A stretch of DNA of 64,000 bases, taken from positions 24,274,986-24,338,985 of the forward strand of contig OX463848.1 of the NCBI GenBank assembly GCA_949825065.1, given 5' to 3'. The notes beneath the pieces are model-generated. The model was not told the origin of the DNA. It saw nothing but the letters and a program-made list of their open reading frames with translations, and searched no databases. Made by a program: the position numbers and the translations under genes. The stretch comes from Odontocerum albicorne (lineage: Eukaryota > Arthropoda > Insecta > Trichoptera > Odontoceridae). Below are positions 50,507 through 62,634 of the stretch, piece after piece; position 1 is the stretch's first letter, and each line of letters starts with the position of its first letter.

Positions 50507-50864
50507 CAGAGTGCGTTTTATGTTCCAGGTCGATGTTTTTTTTAATAACTTTTAAATAAAACACAATTTTGTAGTTTATATTTAATTGATTGATTATATG
50601 GTCTATATCATTATGTATGAAATATAATGTCGGTCAAGTGGCCGCCTCTGGCCGCGGCGCAAGCGCGAGCTCTTTCAATTTCACAATAGAACAATTATTT
50701 AAATAAAATGTTTTAATAACTTCAACACGTTGTTGCGGAGTTAGATGCTCCATAATAAATTTTTATTGACCACTCTCCACGACTTTTAAATATAAACTGA
50801 CAAATGACAGCCAAACCAAAATGGCGGCCAAACAATATCGCTTTGGAACATAAAACGCGCCCTG
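50507..50864 (-). mobile_element. Internally deleted Tc1/mariner-superfamily element
   Basis: The left end CAGAGTGCGTTTTATGTTCC and the inverse of the right end CAGGGCGCGTTTTATGTTCC are 18/20 identical. TA flanks both (50503-50504, 50865-50866). On the - strand an ATG at about 50752 reads MEHLTPQQRVEVIKTFYLNN, then SIVKLKELAL. This is the N-terminal helix-turn-helix of transposases with the PQQRVxxVK signature. The frame then runs into unrelated sequence and stops, so the catalytic core is deleted. Confidence 0.85.
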
Positions 50865-51035
50865 TATATAAAACTCGTTCTGATACATTTAAGTTCCCTG
50901 GGCTAAGCTAAGAATAACGGGTACCTTTTTACATAATAAAAAAAATCTTATTTTTTAACATCAAAATACTGGTATTATAGTTATTTGATATTTCTTATTT
51001 AATTGTTCTGAAGTACAATTTTATTTTGTGAACAT
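50865..51035. other. Short spacer, nothing seen
   Basis: AT-rich spacer between two mobile elements. Confidence 0.3.
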
Positions 51036-51495
51036 ACATACACACCATCACGTCATTTCTCTGACAGGGTAGGTAGATAGTACAGAGCGTCAGACTTTCC
51101 AATCTCGACACATCTTAAGCTTCTTCTACATCCATATACTTTCTCATAAAACTTCTACGATTTGTCTGACTTTCTGCGTTGCCTTCTTTCAGAATCTCAT
51201 TCACTTGATCCAACCATACTTTTCTTGGTCTTCCTCTTATACGCCTTTTACTCACATTTTCGTTATAAATATGTATATCTGTTTAGTCTTTCTTCATTCG
51301 TTTGTTCCATATGCCCAAACCATCTCAGTTTGCTCTTCTTCGTTTTACTTAACAAATTAGCTTTAAGATCATGTTCATCCCTAATTACTGCACTCTATAT
51401 TCCGTCATACATTGTAATTCCGTGTATTCTTCTCAATGCGCGCATTTCTATAGCAATTATTCGTCTCCTTTCAGTATTTATTCCACCAGTATTAT
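51036..51495 (-). mobile_element. LINE-A 3'-end relic, best-preserved - copy
   Basis: Inverse order of all family blocks: ACCATCACGTCATTTCTCTG terminus, CATCCATATACTTTCTCATA, TCACTTGATCCAACCATACT (WLDQV), CTTGGTCTTCCTCTTATACG, CAAACCATCTCAGTTTGC (RWFG), ATTCCGTCATACATTGTAA. It serves as a ruler for the split copy around 20 kb. Confidence 0.8.
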
Positions 51496-52404
51496 ACCAG
51501 TTTAAAGGAAATTTCATAAGTAAAAAGTATTAATGAATAAATAAAAAATTAAATACCCTTGTGAGGTTAATAGTGACCGGCGCTCTGTGGCGCGTCGTGC
51601 CCTAGGGCTGCAGCTTTATTAGTCCAATAGTTAAAATGTACCTGATTATATGATGTATTCTCATTTATACAGTTAGAGTGAGGATTTTAAAAAACATATA
51701 TGGAATCTGAAAAAATAAAATAATAAATCTTAACCGATTCGACTTGAGGGTACTTATTTTATCAAATGGTTCGCCCGAATCGGTGTGAACCTATAGGGGA
51801 TGTAAATTACTGGTTTAGACTGATTAATCCATATCATTAGTAAACTTGTCAAAGCTAATTACACTCGAACAAAATTTTTTAAAAAATTGGGCGATCGTTA
51901 GGTGGAGAGAATTGAAGGTACACCGAATAGTAAACGCTAGGAGTGTAGGAGTAGTAATATTTTTTTTTATCAATGTAGGTGGTAATGTTAATGTATAATT
52001 TCTATTAGATGAGTGTTTTTTTACTGTACAAAAGTTTCGAAGTGAGAAAGTTGGTTTTCTTGTTCTAAGAGCTCGCCGCTATTAAGAAAAAAGAAGTTAA
52101 CGGTATGCGTTGGTAGTACGATTTATATTTATGTCCCTGCCGTAAATGGTTGTTAAAAAATAAAACTTGGAAAAACATGTCACTTTGTATCATTTAAAAT
52201 CTTCACGTATTCCCGGGTAAATTATGAAAGGCCTTAACTATGTACTACTATAGTGAGCTATAGAAATTAAAATATAGCGTGGTAAAAAAATACATTTAAG
52301 AAATATGCTGCCATGTTTTCTGGTAAATTTAATCTGAAAATAAATTAATTTATAAATATTTGTTTATTTAACTGTTTATAAATAACTAATAATTTATTTT
52401 GTTA
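51496..52404. other. No gene seen
   Basis: AT-rich; a short CpG-rich run at 51570-51620. Confidence 0.3.
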
Positions 52405-52690
52405 GCGACCTCAGTGGCCCAATTGACAAGACACTTGTCTTCCACTCGAGTTTGGGTTCAATTTCCAATAGTATACCAAAAATAAAAGAAAAATATTAAA
52501 GGTCTCTGATTTTGTCCAAGAACCCATCTGGTAACAAAATTAGCACGCACTAGAACTGTGCTTCTCCAAGGGTGGTAATACTGCCAACATCTATGATAAT
52601 GAAATGAAACAAAGACACGATTATTGGTTTCAAAGACAATGTTATCCTCCGGTCACGTTCTGAAATTGGTATATAAATACATCAAATATA
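52405..52690 (+). mobile_element. tRNA-derived SINE
   Basis: GCGACCTCAGTGGCCCAATT and GACAAGACACTTGTC (A-box region), GTTTGGGTTCAATTTCC (B-box), then a body ending with CCTCCGGTCACGTTCTGAAA, the counterpart of CACGCTCTTCAATATG in other copies. Confidence 0.7.
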
Positions 52691-53845
52691 TAAAAGGACA
52701 TCATAGGAACGAATGCATTTATTTTATACTGAAATTTAAATTGTTTACATATCAAAAATATTTCAATACCAGATAAAACACGAATAGATTTACATACATA
52801 TTTTGTTTAGTAAAATTCAGTTAATTATTCAATTGAAGAACGAATTGAATCGCCTCATAAACATAAAGAAGGCAATAAGTTGTTTTTGAATACGACTATG
52901 TGCCATAACATAGTAAATGCCATAACAAGTTCTTTACATCGTTAAAAGGTATTTGTAATATTTAAAGCAAAAAAAAAAATCCCTATGGATTAATTTTATA
53001 CTTCGCCACTCATTAGCCTTGCATCTACGAATTCTGAGATTTTTCAATCAAAGATAAACATGTACAAACTCACATTTGGGGAAGTTGTAACGTACCATAT
53101 TTTATAATAAACTTTAAAAATATCTTTCTGTGTGAAATATGAATATTTTGGTATATATTATTTTTTAAATTCTCTCAAAAAATTTAAAATTCCTTATCTG
53201 TAAAAACATATCCTCACTAACAACTAAAACTGCACATATGCTTGGTTTGCCGTGGAAAGGTATAATTTTGTTTGCTGAATATAAATTTGCATTTTAAATT
53301 AACTTTTATCAGTAAAATGTGTTCTAAGTTCACATTAATTAATTGTTATAAAGATATATAGACTTATAAAATGATAAAAGTAAAAAATGTTTGCTTCTGA
53401 AATATGCATTTATGATAAATGTATTATTTAAAAAAATAATTATTCCTTAATATTTACTTAACCTTTTAAGTGTCTGTAGCATTAATGAATTTAAACATTT
53501 TGATCTGTCTTTAGTTAGTTTTTCCCTCTAACATCAAAATAAAATCCACCTAGGTGGTATTTTAGGAACTGTGAAATCATTTTCAGAAGCCGTTAAAAAC
53601 GTCTTTAACACGTTTCCGATTTGTAATGTGGTTAGCGATTTGGGTAATTTTGTAGCCAGATGAAAGGTGTAATGGAGCGAACGTCTTACGATGAAATGTC
53701 AATCTCTATGGGCCATATGTCAAACTTCTTTTCATCGCGATTTGTCTTTATTTCTACCTATTTGTCATTCGTCTTTTTATTAGTGTGGCTCGATTCAATA
53801 AATATTTCAATTTCTGCCCACAAGCCAGTGTAATTTCATTGTAAA
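52691..53845. other. QPCT upstream region
   Basis: AT-rich to about 53560. The last 250 bp before the ATG are somewhat richer in GC (ATCGCGATTTG, GGAGCGAACG) and could hold the promoter. I see no clear TATA box or initiator. Confidence 0.35.
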
Positions 53846-53956
53846 ATGTTTACTAAAAAGTGGAAATTATTTTTTATAACTTCAGTGACTTTATTAGTTG
53901 TTATATTGTTTAATAAGATTGTAGATGGGCGTTCAAGATCCTTGTATGTGGCTAGG
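53846..53956 (+). CDS. QPCT: QPCT exon 1 (signal/anchor segment)
   Basis: It encodes 37 residues: MFTKKWK, a hydrophobic run to about residue 23, then a short basic stretch. The donor GTGAGT at 53957 ends the exon in phase 0. The hydrophobic start fits either a cleaved signal peptide or a Golgi type II anchor as in isoQC. I cannot tell which from sequence alone. Confidence 0.8.
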
Positions 53957-56900
53957 GTGAGTTCAATGTTTTCGGTTTTACCTGTTGCTTGTATTGTTTA
54001 TATTTATTGATTCACTAATGTTTTTAATTCACTATTATTTTAAATCCAATTTTAGATATAATGGTTAGTTTTCGTATACTTTTGTGCAAAATAAACGATT
54101 TTCGAAATATATGTTCAGCAGTAATTTCTGACAAGCCTTTATTATGTAGTTTTTTTTAACTGTTTCATAAAATCATACTATCAAGCTATATGTTATGTGT
54201 AATTATATTTTATTATTTTATTTGATCTTTTTTGTTACAAAATGTTGTTCATCGACAATATGTTATCTCAAAACAATGAGGTGGGCGAGGGTGAAAGAGT
54301 AATTTTTGAATTTTCTTATTAGCATTGTCCCTGACTTCAGAAATTTTCTATTGTTTTTATGAAAGTTATTCTTTTTATGTTAGTCAACTGTGCCAACTCA
54401 ATTATTGGATATTTGTTTTATAAATCATTTTATTCGGATGAATTAAAAAAAAATGAATACTTTCAACATTTTTTCCTTTTGGATTTCTATGTTGAGTTTA
54501 TTTTTTTTGTATTTTTGTGTGAAACTAAACTAACCAGCTTTCATGATCTTCTTAAGTATAACATTTATTTACAATATGTTGAAAATATTGAAGTCTGTAA
54601 TTAACACAATTAAAACTAGATTAATTTTGTTCCCAAATGTATGCTGAAACATTTCTGATTTTATTTCAAATGAAACCCTAAACCTCAGTATAAAATATAT
54701 GATAGATGTTCTTGAAACTATCTTTAGTTGGGTTTATTGGTAAAATATCTGTTACTTAGCAGCTTTCATCAAAACCTTCGATTTCCTACAAGTATACAAG
54801 AATCATCCTGCCATCTACGAATATATGATAATGTTCAGAATAGAAATATTCTGGTAGGCTTATCGCCAATATTGGCGATTTCTTACCACCAAGTGGAAAA
54901 TGTCAAATTACCCAAATATGACAAAAACTAGGCTGCAATGTTTTCATTATTATCTTTCGGAAACAAATTTTAATCCTCTTATACATATTAAACTTTTTAT
55001 TACTAGAATATAGAGTTCACACCCAGCCTTGGTCTCGTATATAATATCTAGACATTTGTTATGCCTTGAAATAAATATAAGTATGAATGAATGATATCAT
55101 TTTTAAGGATAAAAGTTTTCAGTAAAAATTAATTTCAGCAATAGATGTCAAATAAATTTATACCAGTATTTGGATGAGTATTTAGAACAAAACTATTATG
55201 AAATAATAAGGCTAATTACAATGATATTTATATTTTTTATCAATTATAATAGATCTATGACTAGCTCTTTTATCTTATCGGCTTGGAATGTGCATAAATA
55301 AAATCAGTTTATATTTTTTCTTTTAGAACTCACACAATGCGAGACTTTTGAGTGAAGAAGAAATAAATTCTTTGGCTCTAATGACGGATATTGACAATAT
55401 TAACCAGATATTAGATCAGATTTTGGTTCCTCGTGTAGTAGGAACTCCACAACATAAGAAAGTAGCCAATTATATTGTTAACTACATGGAGCAGTTAGGA
55501 TGGTCTGTCGAGAGAAACAAATTTAAGGATCAGACTCCCATATTTGGACCATTGGAATTCCAAAATATTATAGCAAAATTGAATCCAAATGCTGAGAGAT
55601 ATTTGATATTATCTTGTCATTATGATAGCAAATACACGAGAGAACATAATTTTGTTGGTGAGTTAATATTTGATATTAGTGTTTAATAACAAATTATGTA
55701 GGAAAATATTTTGTGGGTAATAAAATGAAAAAAACATTTATTTTAGATGTGAATTTAATGTACAGGCAAAAATTGTCCTCTTTTTTGTTTTATATTAATG
55801 ATGTATTTTGTTGACTGGTTTGGGTAACCCATTCAAATGTCTTATTAGTTCTGTTAATATTCTAAAATTGCTGTATAGTTTTAACATTTTTGTGGTAAAA
55901 ATTACAAAAATAATTTAGCTTGAGATGGGGTGTCCAGTCCTTCAGTTCAAATGTGCTTAAACCTAATATCATGAATATAAAACTCTTTAAAAGTCTGTCA
56001 AAAAACAAATTATTAATTTAAAAGTTTAAGTCTATTTTTCATAAAAAAGGATATACTGAGCAATTTTTCGCACTGTTCGAGAACAGAATAAATTACAATT
56101 AGTAGCGGGTTTTGTCGGTTGACTTACAAATCCTAGTGATTTTTCTTCTTTCCTGTACTAATCTTTAAAATTATGTTATCGGCATCCCATTTCACCATGT
56201 AACCATCCACTCCCCATGGTAGGGTGGATGGTTTCAAGTCTGCTGAACTGTATATAGAACAGCTGTCACAATGTAATAAGTATACGAGGGCGGTCCGGGT
56301 GCCGGGGGCGGCGATGGGTGCCGCGTTTGCTCACTCCGGACAACAAGCGCAACCGTGAGACCACTTCAGAGCAGTGTTTGACGATGTTTAAGCGCAATCC
56401 TAGGAGTTTCTGCGTCGTTTCGTGACCGTCGACAAAACATGGATACACTGGTACACACCCGAGACCAAGGAACAGTCGAAACAGTGGACTTCACCCGGCG
56501 AACGTGCTCCGAAGAAGGCGAAGACTGTCCTATCGGCTGGAAAGGTGATGGCCACCGTTTTCTGGGATTCAAAAGGTGTGATCTACATCAACCTCCTGGA
56601 GAAGGGCAAAACGGTCACAGGGCTCTACTATGCCGAATTATTGGGCCGATTCGACGCCGAATTGCAGAAAAAACGGCCCCATTTGGCGAAGAAAAAAGTG
56701 CTCTTCCATCATGACAACGCACCGGCTCACACCTCCGCCGTCACCACGGCCAAATTGGTAGAATTAGGCTACGAACTGCTGCCCCATCCACCGTATTCTC
56801 CGGATTTGGCCCCGTGCGACTTCTTTTTGTTTCCAAATTTGAAAAAGTCACTCGCTGGGCAGAAATTTGAGTCGAATGAGGAGGTTATCGCCGCCACGGA

Positions 56901-58181
56901 GGCCTATTTTGCAGACCTCCAGAAAACGTATTTTTCAGACGAGTTAAAGAAGTTGGAGCATCGCTGGGTCAAGTGTATCGAACTCAAAGGAGATTATGTT
57001 GAGAAATAAATCGCCACTTTTCCAAAATTTTTGTTATTCTTTTGTAGGCCTTATCGGACCACCCTCGTAGACACAGTGGGAAGTCTACCAGTCTCAATCT
57101 GTTTGTTATATGCATGGCAACCATGTCTACATCTTGATTAGTTTATGATGCACCAGGACTTCTTGGCACTATAATCGAAATTCAGTAATAAAACGTTTAT
57201 AACAAGGGAGAACAATGAACTATTCTGAATTTCTTTACATCAAAATTATTTTCTATAAAAGACTCAAATGTGTTAGGAAAGATTATCTGAATATTAATTG
57301 AATTATGTGTCTTTTTTCACTTTAATTAAGGAGGGTCGGTGTTCCTTCGTCTGGGTGAGGAAATATTACATGGTTGTCTCCTACACCTTTTTTAGACTTG
57401 TACCTATTCCAGCTGCATCACAGTCTTGTAAAACTCCTCCACTTTCACCAGTCCTTACTTCAGAAATGTTATGTACAAATATATCATCACGCAATTTTCC
57501 TATCTCGACACACATTCTTAATCTCTTCAGGAATCTTGGGAACTGTAATTGAAAATATCTGCAAATGGTCTCATAGTTTTTAGTGAATACAACCAATAAA
57601 CGATTGATAGTAACAAAATATTTTCCTGCTAACCTTTACAGTTGTAGTAACATGGTGAGTATATTGTCATGGATCACGATAATGTACATTTCTAATAAAT
57701 CCACCAAGATACAATATCAATGTTAAATGTTCTAAATATAAAAATAAAATTTTTTTCAATCGAAAAATTTAGATTTCAAAACTTACAATTATTATTTTTT
57801 GCAGCCCTATTACCTTAATATTGCCTCAAACCTCCATCTGTATTACCGACTTTAGAAGAATCAGAATGGGTATGATATTTAATGAAATTTTACCACTGTT
57901 TATTTAAAATAGATGCTAATTTTTATTTGACAGGAGCCACTGATTCGGCTGTTCCTTGTGCCATGATAATGAATCTTGCCAAAGTGATGCAAGATTACTT
58001 GAATACCGCAAAACTTCGAGAAGAAGTCAGTCTGGCTTTCATCTTCTTTGATGGTGAGGAAGCATTCAAATCCTGGGGCCCGAAGGACTCTCTATATGGA
58101 TCTAGACATTTGGCTGCAATGTGGGAAAATAAGCCATTTGTAAATCGTAATAATGATGAAGCCAAGGAGATAGACAGGATA
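53846..58181 (+). CDS. QPCT: Glutaminyl-peptide cyclotransferase, 5' three exons (gene continues past window)
   Basis: The enzyme converts N-terminal glutamine of secreted peptides to pyroglutamate, in the secretory pathway or Golgi. Joining 53846-53956, 55327-55657 and 57934-58181 gives a 230-residue open frame with intron phases 0 and 1 and a phase 0 end. Residues 7-23 are a hydrophobic signal or anchor segment after a Lys-rich start. The M28-type fold carries CHYDSKY (134-140), ATDSAVPCAM (149-158) and FFDGEEAFKSW (185-195). Compared with human QPCT, Asp151 and Glu190 are zinc ligands, Glu189 is the general catalyst, Trp195 lines the pocket, and Cys134/Cys156 match the conserved disulfide. 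Family members run about 340-360 residues, so the last third with the zinc His lies outside. The ATG at 53846 is chosen because the signal segment follows directly. No frameshift or stop is seen, so the gene looks intact here. Confidence 0.93.
55327..55657 (+). CDS. QPCT: QPCT exon 2
   Basis: The acceptor is a T-rich tract ending TTTTAG at 55321-55326. The donor GTGAGT is at 55658, and the exon ends in phase 1. It encodes residues 38-147 plus the first base of Gly148, starting with NSHNARLLSEEEINSL and ending in the CHYDSKY strand-loop of the metallopeptidase-like core. Confidence 0.92.
56285..57067 (+). mobile_element. mariner element with 5' internal deletion, in QPCT intron 2
   Basis: Both ends are visible. 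The left end is TA then CGAGGGCGGTCCG; the right end is the inverse of CGAGGGTGGTCCGATAAG followed by TA. The flanking TA at 56283-56284 and 57068-57069 is the target duplication. Only about 15-30 bp separate the left terminus from transposase sequence that should begin around residue 100. The 5' UTR and helix-turn-helix domains are therefore deleted, and the copy is about 780 bp instead of the usual 1.3 kb. It is much more GC-rich than the surrounding intron, which suggests a fairly recent arrival. Confidence 0.93.
56315..57009 (+). pseudogene. mariner transposase, catalytic domain only, one frameshift
   Basis: The DDE-type transposase is truncated at its N terminus. The frame opens at WVPRLLTPDNKRNRE (56315 on). 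A single-base loss near 56401-56406 shifts it at the NPREFLRRF motif, and it runs open from there to a stop at 57007-57009. The D,D(34)D triad is complete: the D of VTVDKTW, the D of HHDNAPAH, and the D of APCDFF exactly 34 residues later. The usual VDE is VDK here. With no DNA-binding domain and a frameshift it cannot act alone. Confidence 0.92.
57010..57933. other. QPCT: QPCT intron 2, 3' part
   Basis: After the mariner end at 57067 the intron holds only short frames. The 84- and 69-residue frames near 57300-57580 overlap in different frames and have no motif. Confidence 0.4.
57934..58181 (+). CDS. QPCT: QPCT exon 3 (zinc/catalytic core)
   Basis: The acceptor TTTGACAG ends at 57933 and the donor GTAAGT starts at 58182. 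The split Gly codon (G+GA) restores the family motif GATDSAVPCAM. It then encodes AFIFFDGEEAF with the catalytic and zinc Glu pair, and DSLYGSRHLA, which is near invariant in animal QCs. The exon ends in phase 0 just before the LDLxG block expected in the next exon. Confidence 0.94.
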
Positions 58182-58574
58182 GTAAGTGTTCAAATCATGT
58201 TCAAGCTTAGAACTATTCATCTTTTGAAAATATTTTTTTAGGTCCATAATAAGATTGAAAAGACTCAAAATATTATTGTTTCCACAGAAAACATTGCGTA
58301 TATTAAAAAATATGCAAAATACGTCACTCCATCAAATCCAGCTCACTTTTTTCCTGTCAACATTGAGAAGTTTTAAATTAATTGGAAACATTATTTACTG
58401 GTTAAATAAAAGTTTTCTTTCTAACCATGTTTCTATCGTGCAAAATTAACTGTACTTGTAATAGTTATGAACTTAAAATTAAATTGTGTATTGTGCCCAG
58501 AAACTAGAAACAGTAAGTGTCCGCTTAGCATGATCCTGTTTACCGTGATATTCACAATTCAGTGATTTATCTTT

Positions 58575-58960
58575 AGAAACATATTGAGTTGTCCGGGAAG
58601 TACTTTCATATTTTTATGTCAAATTTAAGCACAAAATTGTACCACATACTCATGGACCACTGTCCTGTTTTTAATATTTTCAGTATTTCGGCAATCTCTC
58701 GTGTCGTAAAATGCTGGTTATTTTCGATCAAAGCTTTGATTTGGCCGTCATCAGTGGTAACGGGCCTTCCAAAACAGACACTATCTTCAAGTGACGTATC
58801 GCCAATATTGAATTTTTAAAATCACATTTGACACACGATCACTTACTGCATTGTTGTCATTCACAGTATATATCTTTTTTTCTGGTTTGTGTCTCAGTTT
58901 TTCATTAAGCATCGGAAAAACTACTTATTTTGTTCCATCTTCAAAATTACGTTAAAAAAC
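58575..58960 (-). pseudogene. mariner transposase N-terminal relic (second family)
   Basis: On the - strand, an ATG-like start near 58945 reads KMEQNK. Further on come SGDxSLEDS-type residues, GRPVTTDDGQIKALIE and HFTTREIAEILKI, the second helix-turn-helix of mariner transposases. Stops and shifts break it, and no catalytic part follows before 58570. It lies in QPCT intron 3 and is not the missing half of the 56.3-kb element: the order and strand differ, and the divergence is far greater. Confidence 0.75.
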
Positions 58961-60004
58961 CACTCAAGTGATTTGGGTGGCCAAAAATGTGGAATGCAAA
59001 AATAATAATATACATTCAGTATGTTTGGAATGAAGTTAGCAATGAGAATTTTTGTTGACATCTATCTGAGAAATACGAAATACTTTCTGAACAAAATAAT
59101 TGAATAAAAAACATGATAAAGTCTGCATTGCCATGATTTTTAGAATTGATTTTTTTAAGTAAGACTGTAATTTACTCCTCTTCATCCTTGGAAATTTCTA
59201 CCCTGTCAACATCCGTAGTAAGTAATTTTTGTATGATTTTTATTTAATAACTTATAGTACATACATATTTGCCCAAAAAAGAAAGTTTTGTTGCAATTTT
59301 CACATATTTTTTATTGACTTATATATAAAAATATTTGTCTAATTACTTCTGCTGCATTGTTGAAATTTTTATTGCTTATTAATTATAAATAAGTGTATAA
59401 AATATTGTATTATAGTTATATACTAATGTATAACAAAACTTTACATGTCTATTAAAAATAAATATTTTTTTATTGTTCGCTGATCATTAAATTCACTCAT
59501 GGTGATGATTTTTCGATCCCCATTAATCACGGTAAGCGAATGCTTACTGTACATACATCTGAAGTGACACAATTCTCCATGAGTTTTTTTTCTGGGTCGT
59601 AACAGCTCTCTATCAATCTGCTTCCCATGTTAGCTACTTCCATTTTTAAACTGTGAGTGTCCAGCAGTCCTCTTCAACTCCACATATCTATCTTTTCCTC
59701 TGTCTACCTTGTGGGCTTTCTTGGATACGGTGCCCAATGAGCCATGCTAAAGAAAATTCAATATATCCTTTGCTCAAAATCTGCCAGTTTAGTATATTAG
59801 CATATTTGTCTGTTAGATTTGTTATTCACAGGAGTTGAAGTAAGTTTTATCTCTAGATATAAGACATTTTTTGGATGTCTTCTGAGATTTTACTTTAGGC
59901 ATTTTGGTTTTATCCCAGATACATAAAGTTCTTCACACCTTCATATGTATCCTGATCCACCTGTAGTGTTTGAGGAAGTTGTCTTGCTTTTGAATGAATT
60001 GTGA

Positions 60005-60520
60005 ACTTAGTTTTCTTCTTCTTTTGCAGTAGATTCTTAATCTGTTTTTTTTTTGCATTATTCCTGGGATGCAAATTGCCAGCTACCCATTGAGTATGGA
60101 TAGATAAGAGGTAGCCATGAGATTCCTTGTATAATTATACAAGGAATTTGGGTGTCATCAATTCTGCGGTCTCACCGATTTATGTCATTTCTGCCTTCCT
60201 CATTTTACAATGTCTTTGGTTTCACACATTATTCTTATTTTGATTCTGAGTGTTTTACCAGTTATATATCGCAAGACCTTCATTTCTGATGTTCTAAGGA
60301 GCACCTTTATTCGTGTGGTATCAGCTCTGGTTTCAATAGCCATATGTTATTCATAATAGATCCTCACTTTACTTTCTGTTGCCATGTACTTATTCCCCCA
60401 TACACTATCTTTGAGGTATCGAGATATCGCAGAAACTTTGTTCACCTATCCTGTGATTTCATTATATAAATTATTTTTGTAGCTATTCATTTTTAGACCT
60501 AAACAATTTTTCCGATTCTT
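60005..60520 (-). pseudogene. LINE-B reverse transcriptase C-terminal relic, decayed
   Basis: The - strand reads VNKVSAISRYLKDSVWGNKYMATESKVRIYYE, then IETRADTTRIKVLLRTSEMKVLRYITGKTL, with stops and gaps, aligning with 47774-48307. It lies in the presumed intron 3 of QPCT. Confidence 0.85.
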
Positions 60521-61949
60521 AATTTTCTCAGAAACTAAGTGGAAAAAATAGCATAACATTTAACTTAACCACTTAAATGTCCGATTTTTAACACGTGACG
60601 TAACGCAACGATGAACTTTGAACGAATAAATTCTATACGAAAATATATTCCGTTCGGAGAAAACAAGTTGAAACAAGATCTGCTCAAACGACGCTCGGGA
60701 GAAACACTCCCAATATGTCGAAACAAGATTTGCCCAAATGAGGCTCGGGCTCGTCAGTATAGAAATAAACTTCGTGCCCGAGTCACGCTCGGGCAAAACT
60801 GTCAAGTGGTTAACTAATTGATACCAAATTTCTTTATTTTTCAATTAAAGTTTGATTAAATTTTTTGTCTGTTTACACTGTTTAAGTGAAAATGGAACAT
60901 TCTCATTGGTCTAGTTTTACTGTTTCATTCCACCTGATTAGCATAGCAAACATTCAATTAACTTTTTTTAAAAGCTTTTTCATGGTTGATCAATGAATCT
61001 AAAATTATTTTGTGTTAGTAACGCGTGGTTTCATAATCATTGTACACAATCGACAAATAAAATTTTATTTTTATCTCAAACTTCATTCAAATTTGATTGA
61101 CTTATACCATAATAAAATAACAATTTGTGCCTTTTCACTGGTTCGCCATTGGCCATAGTGAAGAAGAAATCAAGAATTATTTTATGAGATTAAAAGTTGT
61201 AAAAGTTGGCTGATGAATACCTTGTTCATAGATTAGGTGTTTTATGCAGTATATTGATTATTTATTTTTGATTCAAAAATTTAATTGGGATGTATAAAAG
61301 TTTGTCTTAGATTTGATTTCAACCTAAGAAAGTACGATCACATCATTTCATATAAAAAAAGTCTTCATTTATATGAGAAATAAATGCAAATTGCACATAT
61401 TATCATTTTCATATAACACCCTGAACTGCTTGTGTTCAAAAGAGATTGTGATCCCACTACCACCCACGCAGTTATGGGGGACAAAGTTAGTCCCCATTAA
61501 GTGAAATCTACACTAGAAGATGAAAATCTCTATTTATTATGAGCGTAATGCCACTTTGTGGTGAATAAGGAATTGTCTAAATGGACTCCTCTTTGGGTGG
61601 AAACATACCTGATTGTAATAAAAATAGTAGTGACGCTGAACTCTAAACTTAAGCAATGGTTGATGAAAATTGGGATGTTTTTGAGGAGTTTTACTGTGAT
61701 ATAAAGCAAGCGATCAAGCTCCTTTCTGAGTCAAAAGATTTCAAAAGGTTAGTTGAAGAGATGGCTGGAACTTCAGGCATGTTTTAAATCATCATTTCTA
61801 AACCGAATCAATCCATAAATTTTATTTCATCTTAGTCATAGTTGTAACAAAATGTTGAAACACATAATATTCTTCTTGGTAAGTGAATTATAATTTTCTA
61901 GCACCAATGGGTTCAAACACATGGATTAAATATATTATTTATTCAATTA
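60521..61949. other. No gene seen (presumed QPCT intron 3)
   Basis: 60600-60820 has CpG-rich words repeated with change (GCTCAAACGACGCTCGGGAG, GCCCAAATGAGGCTCGGGC, GCCCGAGTCACGCTCGGGC), a small degenerate repeat. The rest is AT-rich. Confidence 0.4.
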
Positions 61950-62190
61950 TTTATGATAGAGCTTTTGTCGTTGTTGGTTCTGTAGTGTGGAATGGTCTGC
62001 TTCCTAGTGTCAGAGATATGGGTGTGCGTGTGCAGTTTTAGAAAGCACTTAAACACAATCCTTTGTAAAAGGTTTTTATTAAAATTGATTGGTGGGTTTG
62101 AATCCTGAGCTAGAGCACCCTTGAGAAGAGTTTTCTCTCTAAACGGCACTATACAAAATTGTCCTTTTATTATTATTATTAAAAAAAAAA
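61950..62190 (+). mobile_element. LINE-C 3'-end relic, complete to its tail
   Basis: Broken frames read YDRAFVVVGSVVWNGLLPSV and a KHLNTILCKR-like run, then the UTR TTTGAATCCTGAGCTAGAGC, ACCCTTGAGAAGAGTTTTCT and a TTATTATTATTA(A)n tail at 62167-62190. Confidence 0.8.
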
Positions 62191-62634
62191 CATGTAAAAT
62201 TTCTAATTGATCTGCTGATATTATTTTTGAATCAAACTAATTTGACAATTTAGAATTTTGTTATAAAAATTTGCCTTTCATTCTGAAGTATTGCTTTGTG
62301 TTAGTCGACAGTCAGGCCTTGTTACAAATTTTGTTTTTTTTTGGTTCTTTGGATTATCGGTTGAAGTCTACATTTGACTACAAAACAAAGTATTTCTTCA
62401 CTCTGCCATGTTGTGCATACTAAATAAGGAGATGAATTTCTCAGGGTTTTTTATGCTTAGTCATAGAATAAGAAGGTTAAAAACCTTTCACTAACAAAAG
62501 AAGAAAAAAATAACCTTGGATTGATTGAAACACAACACAATCATGTTAATGCACGACCTATGCAATACCACCATTATTAATTTTTTTGTTTTAATGTATA
62601 TAATACGACATCATTGTAATATGTTAAAAATGTT

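Noticed and set aside
55658..55686. Extension of QPCT exon 2 to the stop at 55686
   Set aside because: A strong GTGAGT donor lies at 55658 and the family sequence continues exactly in exon 3.
56439..56714. 91-residue frame inside the mariner
   Set aside because: Out-of-frame shadow of the transposase.
57882..57933. Earlier start of QPCT exon 3
   Set aside because: The open frame extends upstream, but the CAG acceptor at 57931-57933 and the family motif GATDSA fix the exon boundary.
58575..58830. The missing N-terminal half of the 56.3-kb mariner
   Set aside because: Opposite strand, different decay level and family; a separate insertion.
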